From contig JAJYNT010000450.1 of assembly GCA_021786215.1 (NCBI GenBank), positions 1 through 6,600 on the forward strand: a DNA stretch of 6,600 nucleotides. Reading direction: 5' to 3'. Below, in pieces: positions 1 to 6,508 of this stretch; the first letter of the stretch is position 1, and each line of letters begins with the position of its first letter. The position numbers and the translations under genes are program-made. Origin of the DNA: Chloroflexota bacterium (GTDB lineage Bacteria > Chloroflexota > UBA6077). The notes under the pieces were generated by a model, which had not been told where the DNA came from, made no database searches, and saw nothing but the letters and a program-made list of their open reading frames with translations.

Positions 1-888
1 CACCACGAGCACAGCCTCTTCCGTTTGCGGTTGGAGACCGCCCCACTGCTGAAAGTCCCCACCCAGTGGGTTCTGGCCGACGTGCGGGACCGTCGGAAGT
101 TGGAGAGGCTCTTTCGGGAGAATCGCCCCGACGTGCTGTTCCATCTCGCGGCCTACAAGCATGTGCCGCTGGGGGAAGACAACCCGGACCAAACTATCGA
201 GGTGAACCTCGCAGGGACCCGCACCGTGATTGAGACCGGAGCCGAGTTCGGGGTAAGCCGGTTGATCTACCCGTCCAGCGACAAGGCGGTGAACCCGCCC
301 AGCGTCTACGGGAGCACGAAGAGGATCGCGGAGAGGTTGGTACAGGCCGCCGACAGGACGCTCGGCGCGGGGCTCTCAATCGTGCGGTTCGTCAACATCG
401 TGGGGACGGGGGGGAGCGTAATCGAGACTTTTTCGGCCCAGATCGCCGCGGGAAAAGCCCTCACTCTGACAGACCCCGGCATGACTCGCTACTGGATCAC
501 CATGCCCGAGGCAACCAGGTTGCTGGCTCAAGCGGCCTGCGCCCCTCAAAGTGGTGAGATCTTCATGCCCGATACCGGTCCCGCGATCAACCTCGCGGAA
601 ATGGCCCGGCACCTACACCGTCTGCTGGCACCAGATGGCTCGGAGTACGCCGTCAACTACATTGGCGTCAGGCCGGGCGAGAGGATGCACGAGATCCTGC
701 TCAGCAGCTACGAGAGATCGGAGCCCACCCCATACCCGGGCATCCTGCGGGTGGCATCCTCTCGAAGAGAACTGCCCTCCTTCGCGGAGGTCTCGGGGTT
801 GATCGACGACCTGCTGGAGCTCGCATACGGCGGACGGCTGGCCGCCCTGCGTGACAGGGCGCTGGAACTGGCACAGGCGCTACAGTAG
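1..888 (+). CDS. NDP-sugar epimerase/4,6-dehydratase, CapD/FlaA1-like (5' truncated by window edge)
   Basis: This is a C-terminal part of an extended short-chain dehydrogenase/reductase of the polysaccharide biosynthesis (CapD/FlaA1/WbpM) family. Members convert UDP-GlcNAc-type sugars to epimerised or 4-keto-6-deoxy products for surface glycans. The frame is open from base 1, and its first residues (HHEHSLFRL) match the segment that normally follows the Rossmann GxxGxxG. The TTG at 25 is therefore not the true start, and the NAD-binding N-terminus lies off the window. Visible codons number 295. Family motifs in order are ADVRD, RPDVLFHLAAYKHVPL, SSDKAVNPPSVYGSTKR (D94, K95, Y103, K107 counted from base 1), RFVNIVGTGGSV, MTRYWITMPEA and GVRPGERMHE. 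The D-K…Y spacing equals that of H. pylori FlaA1 (D132/K133/Y141). Longer membrane-anchored relatives such as PglF usually have Met in place of this Tyr. Whether a membrane domain precedes it cannot be seen. The stop is 29 bp before the next gene, so the two are probably co-transcribed. The exact sugar is unknown. Confidence 0.88.
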   Translation, partial: HHEHSLFRLRLETAPLLKVPTQWVLADVRDRRKLERLFRENRPDVLFHLAAYKHVPLGEDNPDQTIEVNLAGTRTVIETGAEFGVSRLIYPSSDKAVNPPSVYGSTKRIAERLVQAADRTLGAGLSIVRFVNIVGTGGSVIETFSAQIAAGKALTLTDPGMTRYWITMPEATRLLAQAACAPQSGEIFMPDTGPAINLAEMARHLHRLLAPDGSEYAVNYIGVRPGERMHEILLSSYERSEPTPYPGILRVASSRRELPSFAEVSGLIDDLLELAYGGRLAALRDRALELAQALQ

Positions 889-917
889 ATCAGGCTAACA
901 GGCAACAGAGGTTCTTT

Positions 918-1955
918 GTGCTTATGTCAAGAGACCTGTCGTCCCTGGCCGCCGTCTTCGTGGCGGCCTGGGTGGTGGCCTATCTCCTCACCTTCGTGGC
1001 CATGGCGTTCGGCCATTGGACGGGGATCGAGGATCGACCTCGGCCGGGTGAGGTGCAATCGCGAATCCTGCCACGGACCGGTGGCTACGCCATTTTCGTG
1101 GGCTTCATAGCCGCCGCCCTGCTTGGGGCTCATCTGATCCCGCGTTCCGAGCAGGAGAGTTGGAGGCTTCTTGGGGTGTTGCTCGGGGCGTTCGCCATTT
1201 TGCCCCTGGCCTTCACGGACGACAAGAAGAGGCTGAATCCCCTGCCCCAACTGCTCGGGCAGATACTTATAGCCGCCATCCCGATGGTCTTCGGAGTGGA
1301 GGTGGACAGCATCGCGACCCCCTTCTGGGGAATGATCCACCTCCCGGTATGGCTCGTGATCCCCTTCACACTGCTCTGGATCGTAGGGATGATCAACACC
1401 ATCAACCTGGTGGATGTGATGGACGGCCTGGCCGCGGGTGTGGTCACCATCGCGGCGCTGGTGCTGTTCGCCCGAGAGGTCTTCGACTTCGGCCAGTACA
1501 ACATAGCCATCCTTCCTATCGCTCTGGCCGGCGGCTGCCTCGGTTTTCTGCCCCACAACTTCCACCCATCCCGCATCATCATGGGCAGCTCGGGCGCACT
1601 GCTTCTGGGCTACGCCCTTGCCACCATGTCGATCATGGGTGGCGCCAAGGTGGCCACAGCGCTTCTGGTGCTGGGGGTCCCGGTGGCCGATGTGGCCTGG
1701 GTGATAACCAGGAGATTGGCCGCGGGTCGATCCCCGATGAAAGGCGGAGACCAGGCTCACCTACCTCAGCGGCTCCATATGGCGGGCCTCTCGCAGCGGC
1801 AGATCGTTCTGATCTTCTACCTGCTCTGCGCGATATTCGGTGTCGCCGCGGCGCGCTTCACACCGATCGAGAAGCTGTTCGCCTTCGTCGCCGTCGGAGT
1901 GGTGATGGCAACGATCCTGTTTATCCTGGCCCGCACGGGCAGGAAGACGGCATAG
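918..1955 (+). CDS. Polyprenyl-phosphate sugar-1-phosphate transferase (MraY/WecA/TagO superfamily), divergent active site
   Basis: An integral membrane protein of 345 residues with about 10 hydrophobic segments. The family transfers a sugar-1-phosphate from a UDP-sugar to undecaprenyl phosphate on the cytoplasmic face, starting glycan assembly. Recognisable blocks are LPRTGGYAIF (51-60), TDDKKRLNPLPQLLGQ (100-115, with the DD pair), NTINLVDVMDGLAAG (160-174), GFLPHNFHPSRIIMG (209-223) and the cytoplasmic loop SPMKGGDQAHLPQRL (272-286). Two usually conserved elements are altered: the Asp of MGD(S/T)G is Ser224 (MGSSG), and the HxHH motif reads HLPQ (281-284). Length is normal for the family and the frame is intact. 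The start is GTG at 918, with AGAGG at 907-911 six bases upstream; an ATG at 924 is the alternative. The preceding NDP-sugar enzyme probably feeds the same pathway. Superfamily membership is secure, but substrate and activity are uncertain. Confidence 0.87.
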   Translation: MLMSRDLSSLAAVFVAAWVVAYLLTFVAMAFGHWTGIEDRPRPGEVQSRILPRTGGYAIFVGFIAAALLGAHLIPRSEQESWRLLGVLLGAFAILPLAFTDDKKRLNPLPQLLGQILIAAIPMVFGVEVDSIATPFWGMIHLPVWLVIPFTLLWIVGMINTINLVDVMDGLAAGVVTIAALVLFAREVFDFGQYNIAILPIALAGGCLGFLPHNFHPSRIIMGSSGALLLGYALATMSIMGGAKVATALLVLGVPVADVAWVITRRLAAGRSPMKGGDQAHLPQRLHMAGLSQRQIVLIFYLLCAIFGVAAARFTPIEKLFAFVAVGVVMATILFILARTGRKTA

Positions 1956-1956
1956 T

Positions 1957-2012
1957 AACGACTTCAGTCGTTCGTTCCTTCCTCGGGAAACAGATACCGA
2001 CGACTGAAGTCG
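1957..2012. repeat. Nested palindromic element between convergent genes
   Basis: Two 13-bp arms, CGACTTCAGTCGT (1959-1971) and ACGACTGAAGTCG (2000-2012), are perfect inverted copies separated by 28 bases. Each arm is also nearly self-complementary (AACGAC-TTCA-GTCGTT at 1957-1972; CGAC-TGAA-GTCG at 2001-2012). A small TTCC-TCG-GGAA hairpin sits in the loop (1979-1989). It begins one base after the stop of the glycosyltransferase gene and ends 18 bases before the stop of the PHP gene. It resembles an intergenic REP/MITE-type palindrome. It could act as a bidirectional terminator, but neither side has a T-tract, so that role is inference. Confidence 0.7.
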
Positions 2013-2029
2013 CCACTGCAACGTTCGGC

Positions 2030-2905
2030 TCACCCGGCGGAATCTGCCCTTCGTCCATCCCGGCGCATCGGGGCTAGGGCCCTGAGTCTCCGCACCGACT
2101 CCCAGGGCACCCAGCTGTCGCCCGGATGGTTGGGACCGTGACCGATGCCCTCGGGTCGGTGAAAATCGGTCCCGCCGGTCGGAACCAGACCGTGTTCATC
2201 GGCAAGGGCCAGCAGTCCTTCCACCGCCTCCGGGCTGTAGTCGCCGTAGTAACACTCCAGTCCCGCCAGGCCGGCGGCAATCAGCTCCGGCAGCAGGGTA
2301 CTCAGGGTCACCAGCTCGCCCGGGTGCGCCAGCACCGGCAGGCCCTCCACCTTGCGGATCAGGCCCACGGCCTCCACCGGCGTCAGCTTGTATCGCTCCA
2401 CGTAGGCCGGGGCATTCCGGCCGATGTAGTCGGTGAAGGCCTCCACCATGGTGGACACATACCCCGTTTCAACCATCACCTGGGCTATGTGAGGTCTGCC
2501 TACAGAGCCCTGCCCAGCCACCTCCAGCACCCGCTCCCATGGAATGTTCACCCCCAGGTCTGCCAGCTTTGCCACCATCTTCTCGGCCCGGTCGCGACGA
2601 CCCTCTCGAAGCTGGCGAAGAACAGTCTGAAACTCGGAATCCCGGTACTTCAGGAAATAGCCCAGGATGTGAACCTCCGCCCGGGGTATGTCGGTGCTCA
2701 TCTCGATCCCTGGAATGACCTGCACGCCGAGCGCCTCTCCCTCGGCAATAGCTTCATCTATGCCGTCCGTCGAGTCATGGTCGGTCACGGCGATGCATTC
2801 TACTCCCCGGACTTTGGCCTCCCTGACCAACTCCGCCGGCGTGAGAGCGCCGTCGGAGGCGGTGGTATGCAGGTGAAGATCAACCCTGGAATGCCGCTCT
2901 ACCAC
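2030..2905 (-). CDS. PHP-domain phosphoesterase, RNase AM / 3',5'-nucleoside bisphosphate phosphatase-like (YciV/TrpH family)
   Basis: A 291-residue cytoplasmic metal-dependent phosphoesterase. The family's characterised members hydrolyse pAp-type 3',5'-bisphosphates and, as E. coli RNase AM, trim 5' ends of rRNA. The PHP metal ligands are all visible: DLHLHTTASDG (D9, H11, H13, D18), TDHDST (D42, H43, D44), E68 in PGIEMS, H79, H139 in GRPHIAQ, H194 in LAHPGE, and D247/H249 in GGTDFHR. A helical, charged insertion (about 92-130) follows H79, as usual in this family. It is not the PHP domain of DNA polymerase III or X, since no polymerase part is present, and its length fits stand-alone YciV-type proteins. 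The start is GTG at 2905, chosen because GGAGGGAG lies 7 bases upstream (2913-2920 on +). It lies downstream of rny on the same strand, beyond a hairpin terminator. I find no good promoter in the gap, so read-through from rny is possible. The exact substrate is unproven. Confidence 0.85.
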   Translation of the reverse strand: MVERHSRVDLHLHTTASDGALTPAELVREAKVRGVECIAVTDHDSTDGIDEAIAEGEALGVQVIPGIEMSTDIPRAEVHILGYFLKYRDSEFQTVLRQLREGRRDRAEKMVAKLADLGVNIPWERVLEVAGQGSVGRPHIAQVMVETGYVSTMVEAFTDYIGRNAPAYVERYKLTPVEAVGLIRKVEGLPVLAHPGELVTLSTLLPELIAAGLAGLECYYGDYSPEAVEGLLALADEHGLVPTGGTDFHRPEGIGHGPNHPGDSWVPWESVRRLRALAPMRRDGRRADSAG

Positions 2906-2962
2906 TGAATGACTCCCTCCATCTCACCATCCTGTGCAACCTGCATGCCCTCGTAAACACAG

Positions 2963-2995
2963 AAAAGGCCGGATGCATCCAACACCCGGCCTTTT
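2963..2995 (-). terminator. Intrinsic terminator after rny (potentially bidirectional)
   Basis: A 10-bp perfect inverted repeat, AAAAGGCCGG (2963-2972) and CCGGCCTTTT (2986-2995), flanks a 13-base loop. On the minus strand the GC stem is followed by TTTTC and TGTGTTT, placing a terminator 14 bases past the rny stop. On the plus strand the stem is followed by six T's, so it could also stop antisense transcription. The loop overlaps a GGATGCATCC palindrome (2971-2980), allowing an alternative fold. Confidence 0.85.
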
Positions 2996-3008
2996 TTCGC
3001 CAGACTCA

Positions 3009-4544
3009 CTATTTTGCGTAGTCAACCGCCCTGGTTTCCCGAACCACGGTCACTTTGACCTGGCCGGGGTACTGCAACGTATCCTCGATCCTCCTCACGA
3101 TGTCGCGAGCTAACCTCACGGCACCCAAATCGTCGATCTCCTCGGGCTTGACGATGATGCGAACTTCTCGCCCGGCTTGGATAGCGAAAGACTTCTCCAC
3201 ACCCTCAAAGGAGTTGGCCACATTCTCCAAGGCTTCTAGCCGCTTGATGTAGTGTTCAAGGGTTTCCCGCCTGGCTCCAGGCCTGGCGCCCGAGATGGCG
3301 TCGGAGGCTTGGACGATCATAGCCTCCAGGGTCTGGGGCTCGGTCTCGTCGGCATGGTGCGCCGCGATTGCGTGAACTACCTTGGGGGATTCCCCGTACC
3401 GCTTGGCCAACTCCGCGCCGATCAGCGCGTGCGGACCCTCAAACTCATGATCCACCGCTTTGCCCAGATCGTGGAGCAGACCGGCCCTCTTGGCCATGTT
3501 CACATCGGCACCAATCTCGGAGGCGAGCAACGCCGCCAGATGGGACACCTCCACCGAGTGCAGCCGGATGTTCTGGCCGTAGCTGGTCCGGTAATTCATC
3601 CGACCCAGCAACTTGATCACCTCCGGATGCAATCCATGAACGCCAGCCTCCAGCGCTGCCTCTTCGCCCCACTCACGAATCGCCGTCTCGACCTCCAGCC
3701 TGGTCTTGTGGACAACCTCCTCGATCCTCGCCGGATGGATCCGTCCATCCGTGACCAGCTTTGTGAGGGATAAACGGGCGATCTCGCGCCGGACCGGATC
3801 GAAACCGGACAGGGTAACAGCGTCCGGCGTGTCGTCGATGATCAGATCAACCCCAGTTGCACTCTCCAGAGCCCGAATGTTTCGACCCTCGCGCCCGATG
3901 ATTCGACCTTTCATCTCGTCATTGGGCAGAGGAACGACCGACACCGTGGTCTCGGCCACTAGGTCGGTTGCGCAGCGCTGAACGGCCGTTGTGATAATCT
4001 GCCTGGCCCTTCGATCGGCTTCCTCTTTCGCTTGGGCTTCCACCTCGCGCACCCGTCGAGCGGCGTCTATCTTGACCTCTTCCTCGACGGCCTTGAGGAT
4101 CTCGATCCTGGCAACCTCCCGAGTCAAACCGGAAATCCGCTCCAGCTCTCGGAACTGCAGGACCCTCACCTCATCAATCTCTAACCGCAGCGCCTCCAAC
4201 TCCTTCTCTCGATTGGAAAGGGTCTTTTCCCGCCTCTCGACGCTCTCAAGGCGGCGATCCAGATTCTCGTCCTTCTGCTGGATTCGCCTCTCCTGCCGTT
4301 GCAGCTCACTCCGCCGCTCGCGGTGCTCAAGCTCTGCGGACTGTCGGATCTTGAGAGCCTCGTCTTTGGCATCCAGAAGCATCTCATTCTTCTTGGCGTT
4401 GGCCTCGGCCAGAAGCTTCTCGGCGCTGGTCTGCGCCAGCTTCAGGTCTGCGCCCACCAAGTACTGCCGGACGAAGTAGCCCGCCAGCGCGCCAACCATC
4501 AGCGTCACAAGGCTACCAAGCAGTATTCCAATGGTGCTGTCCAA
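3009..4544 (-). CDS. rny: Ribonuclease Y
   Basis: A 511-residue, full-length RNase Y (B. subtilis: 520), the membrane-anchored endoribonuclease that initiates mRNA decay and processes operon and riboswitch transcripts. Domains in order: one N-terminal transmembrane helix (about 5-25); a long charged coiled coil (about 35-190); a KH RNA-binding domain with [12 protein letters not shown] (213-224); an HD phosphohydrolase domain with H329, H358-D359 (LLHDLGK), H372, H396/H397 and D415 ([12 protein letters not shown]); and a conserved C-terminal region ending in AVDYAK. No key residue is missing. The start is TTG at 4544. An in-frame TAG lies two codons upstream and a later Met would cut into the membrane helix, so TTG is the only reasonable start; TGAGG precedes it at an 11-base spacing. 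It has its own promoter (separate entry) and a terminator. The Rrf2 gene lies upstream on the same strand after a 185-bp gap, and the PHP nuclease lies downstream. Confidence 0.97.
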   Translation of the reverse strand: MDSTIGILLGSLVTLMVGALAGYFVRQYLVGADLKLAQTSAEKLLAEANAKKNEMLLDAKDEALKIRQSAELEHRERRSELQRQERRIQQKDENLDRRLESVERREKTLSNREKELEALRLEIDEVRVLQFRELERISGLTREVARIEILKAVEEEVKIDAARRVREVEAQAKEEADRRARQIITTAVQRCATDLVAETTVSVVPLPNDEMKGRIIGREGRNIRALESATGVDLIIDDTPDAVTLSGFDPVRREIARLSLTKLVTDGRIHPARIEEVVHKTRLEVETAIREWGEEAALEAGVHGLHPEVIKLLGRMNYRTSYGQNIRLHSVEVSHLAALLASEIGADVNMAKRAGLLHDLGKAVDHEFEGPHALIGAELAKRYGESPKVVHAIAAHHADETEPQTLEAMIVQASDAISGARPGARRETLEHYIKRLEALENVANSFEGVEKSFAIQAGREVRIIVKPEEIDDLGAVRLARDIVRRIEDTLQYPGQVKVTVVRETRAVDYAK

Positions 4545-4580
4545 AAAGCGCTAAACCTCACTTTCCTGAATTAACACGAG

Positions 4581-4654
4581 GATTGTTGCGCCAGGTGACA
4601 GGTGACCACAATATGATAATAACCACTTTCTTAACCAGTGTCAAGGCAACAATC
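4581..4654. repeat. 9-bp inverted repeat bracketing the rny promoter
   Basis: GATTGTTGC (4581-4589) and GCAACAATC (4646-4654) are exact reverse complements. One arm lies directly upstream of the -35 box, the other in the early transcribed leader. A pair of sites for a dimeric regulator is one reading. A chance match is also possible: by rough count a 9-bp inverted pair turns up in about one in ten regions of this size. Confidence 0.4.
4616..4644 (-). promoter_or_regulatory. Sigma-70 type promoter for rny
   Basis: On the minus strand TTGACA (4644-4639) is followed by exactly 17 bases and TATTAT (4621-4616). This is a perfect -35 and a 5/6 match to the -10 consensus at optimal spacing. Transcription would start near 4608, giving a leader of about 64 bases before the TTG start at 4544. 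Two exact copies of AGGTGAC (plus strand, 4593-4599 and 4600-4606) lie just downstream of the predicted start, and a 9-bp inverted repeat brackets the promoter (separate entry). Confidence 0.8.
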
Positions 4655-4729
4655 ACCCGGTTGTGCATGCTGGAAGCAGGCGAAGCCCCTGGCCGATCCT
4701 CCTAAAGTCGGGTTGGCATAGAGACTCTC

Positions 4730-5182
4730 CTAACCCCCCACCAGGCCCTTCTCCACGGCCCCATCTCCCGATCTCGTCGCCACTCGCGAAGCCAGATCGG
4801 CCAGGGTTGTGCACTTGAGTCGCTCCACTAGCAGCGATCTAGTTTCGCACCATATCTCGTGAACCGGGCAGCTGCCTGATCTCGAGCACTCCTCCGGCCA
4901 CAAGACGCAGTTGCTCACCGCAATAGGCCCGTCGACCGCCTCCACTACCTGGAGAAGGGTGATCTCGGATGCCGGCCTCGCCAGTGCGATACCACCCCCC
5001 GAGCCGCGGTGGGATCGCAGCAACCCTCCACGGATCAGGGCGAGCACTATCTTGGCCAGGAAGGCGGCTGGGATACCTTGGCTGGCAGCCACAGCGTGAG
5101 TGAGAACCATGGGGCCGGCTTCAGCCTTCGCCACCTCAATCATGGTGCGAACCGCGTAGTCCGCCCGCCTGGTGATCTGCAA
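4730..5182 (-). CDS. Rrf2-family transcriptional regulator with Fe-S-type cysteines
   Basis: A 150-residue winged-helix regulator of the Rrf2 family (IscR, NsrR, CymR, RsrR). The N-terminus (QITRRADYAV), the helix-turn-helix region (about 28-55: VAASQGIPAAFLAKIV…GGLL), the wing (RGSGGGIALARP, 59-70) and EITLLQVVEAVDG (73-85) are typical. C92, C99, C105 and H108 align with the IscR cluster ligands C92, C98, C104 and H107, so it probably senses iron, redox state or NO through a [2Fe-2S] or similar cluster; two more cysteines follow (C112, C124). The frame is open further upstream to 5233, but the chosen start is TTG at 5182. GGGAGG (5194-5189) lies six bases before it, it gives the standard family N-terminus, and the extra residues would overlap the promoter. 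No isc/suf genes are adjacent, so the regulon is not evident. It lies between trpS (54-bp gap) and rny (185-bp gap). Confidence 0.9.
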   Translation of the reverse strand: MQITRRADYAVRTMIEVAKAEAGPMVLTHAVAASQGIPAAFLAKIVLALIRGGLLRSHRGSGGGIALARPASEITLLQVVEAVDGPIAVSNCVLWPEECSRSGSCPVHEIWCETRSLLVERLKCTTLADLASRVATRSGDGAVEKGLVGG

Positions 5183-5200
5183 GGGCAACCTCCCAGAGCA

Positions 5201-5221
5201 ATTGGATCTATTATATCCTAT
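5201..5221 (-). promoter_or_regulatory. Promoter -10 within a near-palindrome: candidate Rrf2 autoregulatory operator
   Basis: On the minus strand a perfect TATAAT (5215-5210) lies upstream of the Rrf2 ribosome-binding site (GGGAGG, 5194-5189). It sits inside ATTGGAT-N7-ATCCTAT (5201-5221), a 21-bp near-palindrome with 6 of 7 arm positions matching. No good -35 hexamer is present at the right distance, which fits a regulated promoter. Rrf2 proteins commonly repress themselves through sites of this size and place. That this is such an operator is inference. Confidence 0.5.
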
Positions 5222-5236
5222 CGCGGGCGGCACCCC

Positions 5237-6256
5237 TCACGGCTTCCGGAAGTAGTTGATCCCCATCGCCTCCCGGACCTGCGTCAAGGTCGCCTTCGCG
5301 ATCGCCCGTCCCTTCCTGCTTCCCTCCTCGATGATCTCCTCCAGCAGATCCGGGCGCTGCTCATAGTAGGCCCTTCGCTCCCGAATCGGTTCAAGAAACT
5401 CGTTCAGAGCCCGAGCTAGCTTCCTCTTCACCTCGACGTCGCCCACCTTCCCGGCTCGGTAGCGCTTCTTCAGATCGGCAATCTCGTCCTTATTGGGGTT
5501 GAAGATGTCGTGATAGATGAAGACGGGGTTCCCCGCCACATGGCCCGGATCGGTGGCATGTATGCGAGTGGGGTCGGTGTACATGCCCATCACCTTCTTC
5601 TCCACCGTCTTCGCATCATCGGCCAGATAGATGGCGTTCCCGAGACTCTTGCTCATCTTCGCCTTGCCATCGACCCCCACCAGGGTCGGCACCTCCCCAA
5701 TGAGAGCCTGAGGCTCCGGAAACACCGGCCCGTACAGCTCGTTGAAGCGTCGAGCCACCTCACGTGTCACCTCGATGTGGGAAGCCTGGTCCTTGCCAAC
5801 CGGGACGAGGTCTCCCTTGACCACCAGAATGTCCGCTGCCTGGAGCACCGGGTACCCCAGCAACCCGTACGATGCCGTCTCCAGCTTCAGGTCCCGCACG
5901 ACCTCCTTCAGGGTAGGCACCCTCTGGAGGCGGGGCACCGAAACAAGCATGGAGAAGAGAAGGTGGAGCTCCGGGGTCTGAGGTATCAGCGATTGGAGAA
6001 GAATCGTGCTCTTCTCCAGATCGATGCCCACGCTGAGGTTGTCCAGCAGCACGTCTCGAATATTCTGCTCCACCTCTTGCAGCCCCATCTGGCGGGTCGT
6101 CAGCACGTGATAGTCGGCAATGAGAAAGAAACACTCGTACTCGTCCTGGAGCCGCACCCGATTTCTCAATGTTCCTACGTAGTGTCCCAGGTGCAGCTTT
6201 CCGGTAGGTCGTTCGCCTGTCAGTATTCGTCCTCTACGTGTCTGTTGCACGAGCAT
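5237..6256 (-). CDS. trpS: Tryptophanyl-tRNA synthetase
   Basis: A class Ic aminoacyl-tRNA synthetase that charges tRNA-Trp. It is 339 residues, close to the family norm (about 330). The HIGH-equivalent [12 protein letters not shown] is at 17-28, the TrpRS signature [24 protein letters not shown] spans about 134-157, and KMSKS is at 200-204. The opening ([30 protein letters not shown]) is of the type I associate with Chloroflexota and with TrpS2-like enzymes; this is recall. The protein contains no tryptophan. The ATG at 6256 was chosen because the family N-terminus starts just before ILTG. The frame stays open to 6538, but that extension is low-complexity Arg/Pro/Ser and crosses REP-like palindromes, so it is spurious. 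A GTG at 6250, six bases after GGGG, is an alternative start. A TACAAT (6288-6283) could be its -10 box, but I see no convincing -35. No T-box leader is recognisable. Confidence 0.95.
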   Translation of the reverse strand: MLVQQTRRGRILTGERPTGKLHLGHYVGTLRNRVRLQDEYECFFLIADYHVLTTRQMGLQEVEQNIRDVLLDNLSVGIDLEKSTILLQSLIPQTPELHLLFSMLVSVPRLQRVPTLKEVVRDLKLETASYGLLGYPVLQAADILVVKGDLVPVGKDQASHIEVTREVARRFNELYGPVFPEPQALIGEVPTLVGVDGKAKMSKSLGNAIYLADDAKTVEKKVMGMYTDPTRIHATDPGHVAGNPVFIYHDIFNPNKDEIADLKKRYRAGKVGDVEVKRKLARALNEFLEPIRERRAYYEQRPDLLEEIIEEGSRKGRAIAKATLTQVREAMGINYFRKP

Positions 6257-6318
6257 CCCCCGCAATTTCGTCTGTGGGGGAGATTGTACACTGAGTCCAA
6301 CACTCCTAACAGTCGATT

Positions 6319-6396
6319 GTGTAGGGCGGGGCACTCTGCCTCGCCGCCAGCGCCGGATACACGGCCAGCGGCGGGGCACAAGACCCCGCCCTACAC
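6319..6396. repeat. Inverted pair of GTAG-headed REP-like palindromes (pair 1)
   Basis: The 13-bp ends GTGTAGGGCGGGG (6319-6331) and CCCCGCCCTACAC (6384-6396) are perfect inverted repeats. Each end is the head of its own hairpin. On the plus strand GTAG (6321-6324) is followed by GGCGGGGCA-CTC-TGCCTCGCC (6325-6345; 9-bp stem with one G·U pair). On the minus strand GTAG (6394-6391) is followed by GGCGGGG-7-base loop-CCCCGCC (6390-6370). The two units point inward around a GCCG…CGGC centre. This layout, a conserved tetranucleotide plus hairpin in inverted pairs, is that of REP/BIME elements such as the GTAG-headed SMAG elements of Stenotrophomonas. Confidence 0.72.
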
Positions 6397-6508
6397 CATC
6401 GGGTTCGCCGAACGATCCACTTGCCAGAGAGCGATGACCCCGACGCGACTCCATCGCCGTTTCCCTCGGGTGCGGCGCACATTTCCGGGCAAAGCCTGGC
6501 GAAGGTTC

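Noticed and set aside
927..1760. 277-codon open frame on the minus strand
   Set aside because: It is antisense to the membrane transferase. The product is rich in His, Gly and Gln with no domain character, and third-position bias favours the plus-strand gene.
1160..2077. 305-codon open frame on the plus strand running past the transferase stop
   Set aside because: It is a shifted frame of the transferase gene with Arg/Pro/Gly/His-rich low-complexity translation; no ribosome-binding site or motif.
2126..2908. 260-codon open frame on the plus strand
   Set aside because: It is antisense to the PHP gene, whose metal-binding motifs are unmistakable. The translation is His/Gln/Leu-rich with no known motif, as expected for a shadow frame in GC-rich DNA.
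4650..4729. Terminator after the Rrf2 gene
   Set aside because: Only short, bulged stems (around GGGGC-TTC-GCC) without a T-run; too weak to call. Rrf2 transcripts may run into rny.
5183..5233. 17-residue N-terminal extension of the Rrf2 regulator
   Set aside because: It would translate the -10 box, the palindrome and the ribosome-binding site. The family N-terminus begins at the TTG at 5182.
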